Shown here in pieces: positions 20,413 through 31,506 of a stretch of DNA of 64,000 nt (positions are counted from its first letter, which is position 1; the number at the start of each line of letters is the position of its first letter). A program made the position numbers and the translations under genes. Source of the DNA: Medicago truncatula (lineage: Eukaryota > Streptophyta > Magnoliopsida > Fabales > Fabaceae); the NCBI RefSeq assembly GCF_003473485.1, contig NC_053045.1, forward strand, positions 50,510,494 to 50,574,493, written 5' to 3'. A model generated the notes under the pieces. The model was given only the letters and a program-made list of their open reading frames with translations, did not search any database and was not told the DNA's origin.

Positions 20413-23306
20413 ACTAACCATGAAGCCAACACAGGAATAACTTAGAACCAGAAGTGTGTAAGCAAAATTAGCGAACACCAGGGCATTTTTAACTGTTGGA
20501 GGCACACCTTGCTGCCATCTGTAAATGACTGTTTGAAAAGAAAAACCACAGCGCAAGTTAATTAACTGAAGAAAGAAATGCAAATAAGCCTAATTCAATA
20601 GTTATACCTCTGGAACCAGCAATCATCAATGCTGACTGAACAAAGAATATAATGTATCCAGGATACAACCCCTGAAATAAAAATGTCAAAATGTTAATAT
20701 GAAATTTTCTTTTCAGCAGCCCAAAATAGCAGCTTGGCAAAGTTGTTTCGTGGTAACAGATGAAGGTAACAGATGTATATCAAAGATTGACCATCACAAG
20801 AGTGATGATTGAAATGACTATCCGTTCCTTTTTTAGTTTTCCGAAGAAACTAGAAATGCATTCGCTAAGATAGCGAATAAGGTTGAAGCAATAATCATGC
20901 ATAAACCAAATATAGTAGAAATAAAAAGAAGAATAAAATAGCGATCAACTTAAAATGCAGATAAATTTTACTCACATGCCAAATAGCACTAACGGTCTGT
21001 GTGGCAAGCAACTGAAGAAACCCTGGCTTCTTCCCACTCTGGATAAGTCTATCATAAACATCTACCAAAACATAGACAATAGCAAACATTGTTACTTCAT
21101 ATTTCATTGTCTAACCTTATGAATGAAAAGTAATACAGCAATCATCAACAAATTTCAATTTTGCATCTAGCCCAGTTTAAAAGGTAGGAACAAAAGATTA
21201 ACAATTAAAAACAATGAAGATCAACTGCTGGTGGCTTGATGATGCTATAATCTACTGTCAGCAAAACAGATGTTATAGCTGAAGAAGTAAGATTATTTTA
21301 ACATGGTCCAATAAATCATTTATACAAAAATAATTCAAGAACCAAACAGGTACCAACATGAAAAACTAATCTAGCCATACTATTACCAGAACTTGAAAAC
21401 CATCAAGTCTGCACCCTGTTTAAGTTTCATGCGTAAAGTTGGAAAATATATATATGCTAAAAAACCGTGCAAGGAAAGAACTGAAACTCACAATGGCGAA
21501 GCCAGGTGCTGACTTGAATATTCCACACAGCTGGAATTACAACTGCACTCTTTGCAAACTCAACACCTAATATATCCACATTTTTAGCTCTGTCCCAACG
21601 CGGCTTTGGTGGAGAGGAATCAGTCCAGCCACTGAAACCCAAGCCGGAGATGATAATAGAAGCTTCTGAAATCGACCAAATGAAATAATATTTCCAACGT
21701 GCTGTTAAGCCAGACATATACTGGTAACCCAACTTTTTCCAGAAGCACCATTCATGATATGAAGGCTCGGTAAACTTAGTCAGAGGAAAATAAGGCACGA
21801 GGTTTAAGTACAATCCCATACAAAAACCAGCTTGAAGTAGAGCTCGAATTGTAGCACCATATGGTGATGGTTTTGGTCCTTTTGCACCAAAACTCCAAAT
21901 CTACAAATCACAACATCAACAATAACAATAATAAAAATCAGTGTTGTTAAATAGCAGCAATAGAGGCAAAATATCGTTATGGCATAGCATAGCGGAATTT
22001 AAACAAATCATTATTGTTCTGTGATATGTTTTAGCACAAAATGTTTTCAAGTAACAGCTAAAGTAGCCGCTATAGCACTGTTGCATAGGGGAATTTAATC
22101 ATTTGACAACACTAATAAAAACTCAAGTGCATTTGATTTGCTATAAAACAAAGGACTGGACTGGACAACTTTTTCTGTACCATGTTTGATTTAGAAACTG
22201 ATCATGGGACAAAACAGGTAGCAAGGGATTCAACGAAAACATGAATTCTTGTCCCTCACTTAACCATGGGATAACTTTTAGTCTAGAGCACAGACTATCA
22301 AAAATACCAAAATACCCATTTTATTTTCCCATGTAACAAATATTATCCTTCCATCTTTCTCCAGTACAATTTTGTCTTGTCTATACTATAGTGTTATGTT
22401 CTATCTTGTCTGGTACTTATCGTTTTGCGAATCAAACGCACATGAGAATTGGGCATGCATTCGGTTATTTGACAACACTAACTAAGTTATTCCTCACTTA
22501 TCAGCATAAATTAAATTGTGCATGCATTCAGTTACTCAATGAGAATTGAACTAAGCATTAATTCTTAATTAACAAACAAAAACCAGATTAACATTAACAT
22601 AACATACCCCTTGTCCTTCAGTCCAATCAAGATAATCCTTCATTTCAAAAACAGGACCAGCAAAGTGACTTCCACAACAAAGACAAAAACCAACATACTC
22701 AATAACAGAAGGCAATTTAACCAAACGGTTTTTCTTCTGTGCATCACGCAAACCTTCCTCTTTCAATATTCCATCATTATAATTAATTGCACATGATATA
22801 ACCTTCAATGTCAAAACCATTAAAGCCCCTAAAATCACCAAAATCCAATCACACACCATAATTAACAAAAACCCTCAATAATAAAATATAAAAAAAAAAT
22901 CATAATTTAAAAAAGATGAATCAGTCTCAGGCTCAGAGTAGCGATTACCAGTTGCATCGATGCCACCTTCTTTCCAAGCATCACCACTCATGTAATAAAC
23001 ATGACAACCAATGAGATAACCAAATCCAAGAAAGAAAGTGATGATACCACATCTCTGACGATAAATTACCATAGAAGCATAACCAAGAACCATAGGAACA
23101 AGAAAATGAAGATTAGAAGAGAATCCAAACGAAAGATAAGAGAGAAAAACACCAACGGCGGCGGAGTAGAAGTGTTTAGGGAGACGACCAGGAACAAAAC
23201 GCCAAAAGAAGCTTAAGGGAATGGTGGCGACGAAGCAGAGAAGGAAACGGAGAACGGCGACCGAAACTCCGATTGAAGCGGCCATGGAATCTAGTTGAAG
23301 CTCCAT
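20110..23306 (-). CDS. LPLAT1: MBOAT lysophospholipid acyltransferase (LPLAT1/LPCAT type)
   Basis: Seven exons: 22949-23306, 22608-22828, 21492-21900, 20976-21061, 20608-20671, 20419-20528 and 20110-20250. All have GT/AG introns and consistent phase, giving 462 aa, the length of the Arabidopsis LPLAT1 family. Exon 1 encodes MAASIGVSVAVLRFLLCFVATIP and SFGFSSNLHFLVPM, near-identical to the family N-terminus. MBOAT motifs follow: CLCCGSHFAGPVFEMKDYLDWTEG in exon 2; WNIQVSTWLR with conserved Asn320 at the end of exon 3; and the presumed catalytic His358 in TVSAIWH|GLYPGY, split by the exon 4/5 junction. The protein has many membrane segments and a basic C-terminal tail (KPGRPARSKARKEE). Family members sit in the ER and transfer acyl chains from acyl-CoA to lysophosphatidylcholine and related lysolipids, remodelling phospholipids and feeding seed-oil synthesis (Lands cycle). 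Start chosen at MELQLDSMAAS; the Met seven codons later is an alternative. Confidence 0.95.
20350..20412. repeat. (TA)n(GA)n microsatellite inside LPLAT intron 6
   Basis: About 22 TA units (20350-20393) run into about 9 GA units (20394-20412). In gene orientation the tract begins 6 nt after the donor GT of intron 6 (20418-20417), so its length could affect splice-site context. Confidence 0.95.
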
Positions 23307-24707
23307 GACTCGTTGTGTTGTGTTGTGTTGTTGGTGTGAGAATTGAGATATAAGAGTTTTGGAGAAGAAGGTTCGAAGTTTCAGCGTCTTAATTAATTGT
23401 TGAGATTCAAGGATTGTGTTTGTGAAATGACGTGATTACCCTTACCGGCCATCACAGTCACAGTTTGTTGTTTCTAACATTCAAAGATTGTGTCATCCAA
23501 TTAACGTGGGCAACTCGCTTAACTTACTGACACACTTATCGTCACATGTTTCAGTTTTTTCATATCCTTTGTGTTCTTCGGAAACTCCGTCAATTGTTAG
23601 GTTATTTTTGTTAAAAAACAAACAACTAATTTTCCGAAGCAAAAAATAATAATTTAATTTTCCATTTTTTTTTGTGAAATTCTCCATTTTAGGTATATAC
23701 TCATAAATATTCCTCTGAGAAAAGTACTCGTAAATATTATTTTAACTTTAAATTTTTTTGACAAGAAATTTTAATTTTTTTTTTGTGGTGGTCGGGTTCG
23801 AATGTCAAACCTTACACATATATGTTGTCTCTGTCAACTGAGTTAAGCTCACGAAGACAAACTTTAAATTTTGTTTATAACAAAGTTTAACTTTTTATCG
23901 TAAAAGGTTTAGACGGTAAACATCAAAAAACTATAGAAGATTATTTTACTAAAAAAAACAATAAAACGTAAACTCTAAATAATACTTTTAATCTCTTTTG
24001 TGTTAATCTTTGATTTTTAGATAAAATTGGTCATAGTAGAAGAGATTAAAATAAAGTCCGACCAAAAGTATATCAATATCATTATATATACCCAACATAT
24101 AATGGAATATCTCTCAAAAAAATATATATAATGGAATATACTATCAATTTGGCTTGAAATTTTCAATAATAAGCCAAACCAGTAATCGTGATTGAATTTG
24201 GACATATTGGTTACTATCTCTCAAAAAAAAATATATATATATAATGGAATATACTATCAATTTGGCTTGAAAATTTGATTATAGCTTATTATTGTTTTGC
24301 AGGGAGTTGATGGATCTTGAATGGCTTATGTGTTGGCAGACGATTCATACGGTAATTTAGATTTGTCATTCACTATGTTTGACTTAAACTGCGGGGCTCG
24401 AAAGGATCATTTAGCTTGTTGTCATTTGTTGCAGGGAGTTAATGGTACAAGGACCTGCTTCTGTGTTGAAGGACGGTCTAATCACCGCACTGAAGACCAT
24501 CGATTAGTTTTAGGATTAATTAGAGGTTGATCTACCTGTGTTGTTCTAATTAGAAAGTGAGGTTGAAGACAATGAAGAAGAGGAAGAAGAAAGGAAAACA
24601 AGGTTTTTAATTTGAAATTTTGTTATGGTCTTTTAAAATTTACACATGATTAGTTGCAATGTGCTGACGATATAAACTTTTTTTTATGTAAACTTTAGCA
24701 ATGAAGG
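23307..24707. other. LPLAT promoter side and intergenic spacer
   Basis: After about 150 bp of leader/promoter the sequence is AT-rich. A SINE-like copy lies at about 23770-23870 (separate entry). A duplicated phrase of about 45 bp (ATATAATGGAATATACTATCAATTTGGCTTG) occurs near 24128 and 24240. The segment 24300-24540 has two GCAGGGAGTTRATGG words and a short open frame (MAYVLADDSYGN...) with no recognisable family; it may be a degraded exon. Confidence 0.45.
23770..23870 (-). mobile_element. tRNA-derived SINE copy
   Basis: The minus strand reads GTGAGCTTAACTCAGTTGAC (box A-like), then GACATTCGAACCC (box B-like), then CGACCACCAC and a poly-A run. The same arrangement occurs at 25510-25580 (minus, partial) and at 32372-32459 (plus), so it is a dispersed family. 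Confidence 0.7.
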
Positions 24708-25327
24708 TAGAGCTGTCAAAACGGGCGGCCTCGCCCTACCGGGCCGGGCCAAAAAACCCGATTGAAAAACGGACTTGAAATATACTACCCGAGCCCGGCC
24801 CTACATGGACCGCGGGCAAAATGGGCCGGCCCGTATTAAAAATTACATTTTTTTATAAAAAAAGTATTATAAAATACTCCTATAATTGTTTTTTTTTATA
24901 AATAATGCCTAGCATAAAAATAAATTGTCAACATTTTCCTACAAACGTCGTACACTAAAACGGCGAGGAAATCAATTTTAAATAAATTAGATACTTATGG
25001 TTATAGAAATTTATATATTCGATCTTTAAAATTATAAATAACGAATATAATTTTATATTACATTTATATTTGTGTTAATTCATTGAATTTTTACTTTTAT
25101 AATCAACTAAGTAAAGAATTATTTGAAAATATATATAATTTATATGATTTTTTTGTTATGCGGGCTACCCGCGGCTCGTTCGAGCTAGCCCTAATGGGTG
25201 TTGGGCTTTTTAAGGCCGAGCTAAAAAATCCTATTAAAATTCAGGCTCAATATTTAAGGCTCAGACCCTATAACTAATCGGATCAAACGGTCCGGCTCAT
25301 ACGGCCCGATCCATTTTGACAGCTCTA
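24708..25327. mobile_element. hAT-type non-autonomous element, 620 bp
   Basis: It starts TAGAGCTGTCAAAACGG and ends CCATTTTGACAGCTCTA, a 17-bp terminal inverted repeat with one mismatch. It is flanked by an exact 8-bp duplication AATGAAGG (24700-24707 and 25328-25335), which fits hAT. Subterminal regions are rich in GGCCCG/CGGGCC words, in contrast to the AT-rich middle. There is no transposase frame; the short ORF at 25083-25277 is incidental. Confidence 0.9.
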
Positions 25328-25335
25328 AATGAAGG

Positions 25336-27666
25336 TGAAGGAAAAGTAAACTAAATAATCTCAAAAAAAATATAAAATAAAAAATGGACCCATTCTCACT
25401 CTACGTAGCAATAGCCAATAGGAATTCGAGGGTATCCATTTAAGGACCAATTAAACCAATAGGCGGCATGTGCCGCATGTCTACATATATTTACGCAGTT
25501 TGATTGGTTTTTTTTTTTTTTTTGTATGGTGGTCGGGTTCGAACTTGCATTTATTGTGCATTATCTAGTTATGCTTAGGAGGATTAGATTGAATTCTTCT
25601 AATCCACTTTGAGTTGTCTTTTGGTGGCATTATTAAAATAGTGCAAAAATATTATAAAAATCAAATGAACTATATTAAATACATCATCTAAAATAAAAAT
25701 AACAATGTTGTTTGTAAATATTTCGAAAACTTTCTCAAAATATAAACAGCAAATTTCTCAAAATATATAGCTGATATCAACGGAAAAAAACATCGGTGAT
25801 ATTTTTTTGAATAATGTCAATTTTCAATTACCTTGTAATAATGTTTAAAGAACTTATAGGTTTTTATCATGAAAATTGATATACAGAAAACAACGTTGTA
25901 AAATTATAAAACTCCTGTCTCACCATATGGGGGCCAGAGGGAACATTCGTGAATTGAAAGATCCCGAATGCTCTTAACTTCACCATATGTGAAATCCGAA
26001 AAATATTCATCCAACCCAAACATTATTATATTATTATAGACAAAGGGGCAAGAGGAAAAGAAAAAAAAAAGGTGATTACAAGTTTCTAATTGAGCAAAGA
26101 AAAAAAATGAGATAATCCAAATATATAGTACAATTACGGATTACCTCTCATTTTCTCAATTATTATCTTGTTGGTAACTTACCCTGAAATAACCTCCATA
26201 CACACACATGAATTTTGTAAGGCTAAAAAGGACCAAGGTGCGGGATGGAAGGTTCAGGAAGTGGATCTAAATGGTTGAAAGTTGTTGTTCCCACGTTAAA
26301 ATTTGCTAAAAAATATATATGGAAATTACAATTTTACCTTCAACTACAATAAACTACTGTTCGTTTTTTCAACGGTCAACATATACAACTTAAAAAAAAA
26401 TATTTAATGGTAATTAACTACCGCGGAGCATGAAAATTAATTATTATGGGGCCACCTTAATGCACTATGTTGTACAAACAACGTATGTCCGAACAATTAA
26501 AGTACTCTTGTTGTAGAATGTGGATATAAATCTTCAAGACAATGTATGATCAATTGTTCCCATACTTGGCTTATCTACCTCTTATTATTTTGTGGACCAC
26601 TGTTTGAGATCAAAATTCATTTGCTATGTCTTAGGATGGCTGGACACCATTACATTTTGTTGTTCAGACTCAGAGAACTGATATAGTGAATATTGTTCAT
26701 AAAAATCAATTTTCATGTTCAAAATGGAATAAAAGACGCTTATCGATTGATGATGATGATCCAATTGTCCTCTTAAAATTAGTCAATTATGTGTGACATG
26801 TCTATTTTCTTTATTTCTCCCAAGGCCCCATTAGATATTATATCAAAGCTTGAATATCTTTTTAAAAGAAATTTACAGTTAAATCTAGGAAAATCAATTT
26901 GGTTCATTGGGTATTAGGAACTTAAATGCTTTTAATAGCATTATTAGACAAATGGTAGTAGATAATTCGAACTGGAAAAAGCAGCATATGAGTTAAAGTC
27001 ATGACGAGCAAAGATGGTGAAACAAATAGAGAAGGAAGATATTGTTCGTCTCTGAAAAATTATCTAGAGAAATAGGAAATAGAGATGAAACTCTCTTTTT
27101 TGGATAGATCCTTGATTTGTGGGAAAATCTTTGAAAGTGTAAAGTATCAAGTTGTAGGGAAATGGAAATGTAATGTGGGATCGTTGCTCTATTGCAAACT
27201 GTATTTGATGTATATTTGGTATATCTTATGCCATTTTTTATTTAATAAAATTTTACTTGGCCTCTCAAAAACAATTATTTTGTTCGGAAATGTTTTTGTT
27301 TGCACACAAGTTTTTATTTTAATATTTTTGGCTTTCTAATCTTTATTGTTGAGAGAGATTCCAATTCCTTAAAAAAATAGTCCACTTTATTCGATTCCAT
27401 ATCAAAGTTCTTTGTCGTCAAATAGAGAAATGATTTGTTTCATCAGCCACAAGTATACAATATTCTTCACCATACAAGATTATGATAGAACATTCCATAC
27501 TAATTAAACAAATCATCAAATAATTAAATAAACATATATACATCTCCCCTTGGATTCTACAAAATTCAAAACCTAAAAGTACCCTATTGAAAACTCGATT
27601 CTTTTTTTTTTCTTTTTCTTTTTGAATAAAAAAAACTAGTAATATAATGTATTTTTACCTTTAAGG
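25336..27666. other. Intergenic, AT-rich
   Basis: A partial SINE copy with a long T tract lies at about 25508-25580 (minus strand, B-box AGTTCGAACCCGACCACCA). No other repeat boundaries or gene frames could be supported; the ORF at 27085-27339 is Leu/Phe/Ile-rich low-complexity sequence. Confidence 0.45.
25508..25580 (-). mobile_element. tRNA-derived SINE copy, partial
   Basis: A long poly-T (poly-A on the minus strand) precedes GTATGGTGGTCGGGTTCGAAC. The box B-like segment is clear, box A is degraded. Confidence 0.6.
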
Positions 27667-29443
27667 TTAAGAGTAGTTCAAAAATTCTTTAACCTTTCTA
27701 AATTCACTAGGATACACAAACACAGAATCTAAACAGAGACCACCTTTAGTATGTGTGCAATCAATTTGAGTCATAGAAAATTTTACTTTTGTTGATACAT
27801 TACTATCTTCAACCACAAAATCACCGGCATGGTAATAGCGCCATTTACCTGGACCTTTCAAAAAACATTGCGATGAATCATATTGATCATCTGAAGTCCA
27901 TAGCTGGAATCTAACAGGCTTTACATCCCAACCATGAACATGTTCTGTGTTGCAAACCCTTCTTCCAAATCTCTTGGAGGGTTTCCCTAAATGTATTCTG
28001 AAGAATAAGCTATATGTTCCAGCTGGAAATGGGAACTCAACTTCGCCATCCACTTCAAACCACCAGATTTGTTGGAGATACGCAACACTACTGAATCTGC
28101 AAATGATAAAGATAACATTGGCATTACTCCAGAACATTATTTTCAAACTAATGCAACATTAGACTTGCTAATTTTGGAATTAAAAAGACAAAACATGGCG
28201 TCGCGATCATGGTACTAGCTGTCACAATTGGGATCGCAATGCTTATTCTTTCATCAACCAGAATAATAAAAGAAAATCAAGTGCAACCTACATGTTTTCT
28301 CTTCACAACATCACAAGACAATACAAAAAGCAACAAGTTTCACTTGGTAGGTAAACTCAGAACACAGTGCAGTACAAAGACTCCTAAACATGGGGAAAAA
28401 ATGGTTCCACCTTTGGACCTCTTGGAATCACTTTTGGTTAGTCAAAAGTGTTTGACCGCAAATATGTTATGTTTGGCTACCAACTTCAAAAATGATTCTA
28501 GGCCCAAAATCAATTCTTCCTAAAAGCTATCATTTCTAGCTTTCGAGTTAACAAAGAATCAAATACTTAAATTTATTAAAAGTGGCACACACACACAAAA
28601 GCAATTGTGATCCAAACTCTCCAAACATAGATGGATAAAATTCATTTTGTCCGTAAATGCATGCAAAAATAAATCACTTCACATTCAACCCACTTTCGAC
28701 CAAATTAATTCAATCAAAATCAATTTTCTTCATAGCACAACCTAAAATCAGTAACAGAATTTCCAAGACCAAAATACACTAGAACATGAAAAGTAGCATT
28801 ACATAATTGTTACTTTTTCAGTTATCCCCTTTTAACTTCATAGTTCATAGTTCACACATTTAACAAAAAAATGAAAAAGAAAAAAAAAAAATGAAGAATA
28901 CATCTTACCTTGATTCTTCAGTGGGAACATGGTTCCAATATCTCCGATCATCAATCCCAGTTATTGACAACCCTTTAGCCGATACAGACAAACACACCTT
29001 ACCCATGCTTCTATCCAACCAAACTTTCTACAGTAATAACACAAAAACTAATCAAAAAAAAAAAAAAACCTTTTCTTCTTTTCTCTTCACATTAACAAGT
29101 AAAAGCGTCGATTTTTATGTTAATTTATTACCTTGGTGCCTTCATCAAAAGTATTGAGGGAACAAAGTCTTGAATAAATCCCTCTTTTCCCTAAATGAGA
29201 AGGAAAAGAAGAACCATCAAAGATTTTTTGAATGATGACATGATAATTAGAGGGAAGTTTGGATTCCCAAACAAAATCAGCCAAAGAAGCACCATGAAAA
29301 GCACGGTTGAGAGAAGCTAATTTACAAATCTGAGGAGGATCCATGTATTCCATTATAACAGCTATGCAACTTTCTGGTAATTCTCCTAAACTTGGATTTG
29401 GTGATGATGATGATTGGGATGAAATTGAGAATAAGATACCCAT
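27667..29443 (-). CDS. F-box protein of the PP2-A group (PP2-A13-like)
   Basis: Three exons: 29132-29443, 28909-29027 and 27667-28096. GT/AG introns and phase give 286 aa. Residues 18-62 form the F-box (LGELPESCIAVIMEYMDPPQICKLASLNRAFHGASLADFVWESKLP), which in the family binds the SKP1/ASK adaptor of an SCF ubiquitin ligase. Residues about 105-280 form the phloem-protein-2-like domain: KVWLDRSMGKVCLSVSAKGLSITGIDDRRYW, then YLQQIWWFEVDGEVEFPFPAGTYSLFFRIHLGKPSKRFGRR, HVHGWDVKPVRFQL and KFSMTQIDCTHTKGGLCLDSVFVYP. PP2 domains are lectin-like, so the protein is a candidate glycan- or ligand-directed SCF receptor; its substrate is unknown. The IDDRRYW and IDCTHTKGGLC signatures place it in the A11-A15 F-box subgroup. 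Intron 2 is about 810 bp. A TATA-like CATATATACA lies about 60 bp upstream. Confidence 0.93.
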
Positions 29444-29502
29444 TAACCTTAACTCAGCTCAATTCAAGAACTTGGGATTCTTCTTCTTCTGTTGTTTGTA
29501 GT

Positions 29503-29514
29503 TTGTATATATGT
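29503..29514 (-). promoter_or_regulatory. TATA-like box of the F-box/PP2 gene
   Basis: The minus strand reads CACATATATACAAAC about 60-70 bp before the start codon at 29443. The position is plausible for a short leader; not otherwise supported. Confidence 0.4.
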
Positions 29515-29743
29515 GGAATGAATGAGAAACAGTTTAAAGTTTAAACACTATTTTTGTCTGTGTGTTTACTTTTCTAAATTCTTGTTTGTTTGATTCCTCC
29601 GAAAGCGAACGTGACAGCGGGATATGACGTGAGACATGTTATGTTTTGTTTTGTTGGACGGAAAGCTATAACCATAATATAGGTATCATGATATTATGTT
29701 TGTGCTCATAAAAAAACGTGTGAGAAAGTAGTAAAAAAATAGT

Positions 29744-31506
29744 GAGTAAATAGTCAATTTCCCCATGAAATTGTAAGTTTCATCAATTATCTCCATGAAA
29801 TTAACAAAACTTCAATTACCCCTCTGAAATTTCACAAGTTAGTCAATTTACCCCTTCCGTCAAATTTTTCTGTTGGTGAAAATGACGTTTTGCAAAAACC
29901 CCGCTGAAGTTTTGCACTTATGTGCAAAATGACCCCCAAACTTAAAAATTTATATTATTTTTTTCTTAAAAACAAATAATTAATGGGAGCCCCTGATATG
30001 CACCCTCTAGAAAGAGGTCCAACAATGGACCTGTTAGTTCTACCTACTAAACCCGGTAATAAACTGGTTGGTATGATAATAAAGTTAAAACAAAAAAATA
30101 TTGACCCTTTTCTTGGTACAAGAAATGCCTCTTTTATTGGTTGGTGCTTGTATATCCATGGTCACTACTCACTATGCCTTTATCATTTTCCTAACGCACA
30201 TAGATTTTTAATTTGCTAAGTTAGAGATCTGAAAGCTGTATTATTTGCAGTTATGAGAAACCAGTTCTTACAACGATATTCGCTACTTACCAAGTAGCAC
30301 TATTTTCACTGCATTCATCACTTTACTCTTTCCAAATTTAAAGCTTGACGGAAAGTGAAATAAATTTGCTTGTTTTTCTTCTGATATGAAACAGTCTACA
30401 ACATGTTTGATTCAAGAACTCAGGACTTTTTACCAGATCTGACTTAAGAAGTTCTCAACAGAGATCAAAAGGACAAATATATATTGCACTGTATTTCTTT
30501 TCTGAGAGTAAGTCCGGTGATCGTAACGGAATGGACAACGATGGAGAAACTATTTTTTCTTTTCTTTTCTTCAATTTTCTTGAAGGTCGGAGACACTGAA
30601 TTAATGTATAACGTGTTGTATATTATTTATTAATTAATTAATAGTTATTAAAAAAAAAACAAGTTTATCAAAATCAATAAGGATACTTGGCTGGGGATTA
30701 TTTCGAAGTTGACATACTGCATGGAGACGAAGCAGATGAAAATGAGCAGAATGAAAAGAAGAGAAAAAAAGGTCAAACAATTTGAAACAGGCTATAGCCA
30801 GTTAAGTTGTAGAGGTGCATGTTTGGACCCTTTAAAAAGAGGTCTATATTAGGGGCCACCATAATTAATAGTTAAATATTAAAACTAACTATTAATTTTG
30901 GAATTTGGAAAAACTACATGCATATATACATCAAAATAGGCTCCAAAATGGGGGAAAATATGTATTTTTTAAAGTGACAATAACGAGATGATTTGTGGAT
31001 TAATATTGGGGGTTGTGTAGTTTAAATGGTTTGAGCAAATTGTTGAAGGAGTTGGAGGAGTTAAAAGACTAAGATGGTGAAGGAGAAAATATAAATTTAA
31101 ATCTGATTATTAATTTGGTTATAAACCTCTAAAAATAATAATTTGTCTATTAGAAATAATCATTATTGTCACTTTAAAAATACACATTTTTCCCTATTTT
31201 GATGTATATATGTATGTAGTTTTTCCAAACTCCAAAATTAATAGTTAGCTTTAATATTTAACTATTAATTGTTTGTTTTTAAGAAAAAAATAATATAAAC
31301 TTTTAAGTTTGGGGGGCATTTTGCACATAAGTGCAAAATTTAAGGGGGGTATTTGCAAAACGTCATGTTCACTAACAGAAAAATTTGACGGAGGGGGTAA
31401 ATTGACTAACGTTGTGAAATTTCAGGAGGGTAATTGAAGTTTTGTTAATTTTAGGGGAGTAATTGATGAAACTTACAATTTTAGGGGGGAAATTGACTAT
31501 TTACTC
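29744..31506. mobile_element. Long-TIR element (MULE-like) with a nested insertion
   Basis: The ends are GAGTAAATAGTCAATTT and its reverse complement. The inverted repeats are long, about 370 bp each: the left arm occupies 29744-29984 plus 30870-30995, interrupted by an inserted element, and the right arm runs from about 31140 to 31506. Arms share recognisable phrases (TCAATTACCCCTC..., CAAAATGACCCCC..., AACTACATGCATATATACATC). Flanks AAAAATAGT and AAAAAAGAG are a possible decayed 9-bp duplication. The long TIR and lack of coding sequence fit a non-autonomous Mutator-like element. Confidence 0.7.
29985..30860. mobile_element. Nested 876-bp insertion with 9-bp duplication
   Basis: It is flanked by exact ATAATTAAT (29976-29984 and 30861-30869), and removing the insertion plus one copy restores the left arm of the surrounding element. 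Ends are GGGAGCCCCTGATATGCACC and ...TATTAGGGGCCACC, an imperfect inverted repeat. A 9-bp duplication points to the Mutator superfamily. The ORF at 29983-30219 inside it starts in the left end and has no domain. Confidence 0.85.

Noticed and set aside
20251..20583. 110-codon minus-strand ORF with a long Tyr-Ile repeat
   Set aside because: It is exon 6 of the acyltransferase read through the donor into the TA/GA microsatellite; the Tyr-Ile run is the repeat, not protein.
24321..24530. 69-codon ORF MAYVLADDSYGN...
   Set aside because: No family recognised, two copies of GCAGGGAGTTRATGG suggest local duplication of an intron-exon border, and frames shift; it could be a degraded exon but cannot be named.
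29983..30219. 78-codon ORF MGAPDMHPLERGP...
   Set aside because: It begins inside the terminal repeat of the nested 876-bp element and has no domain or codon character of a gene.
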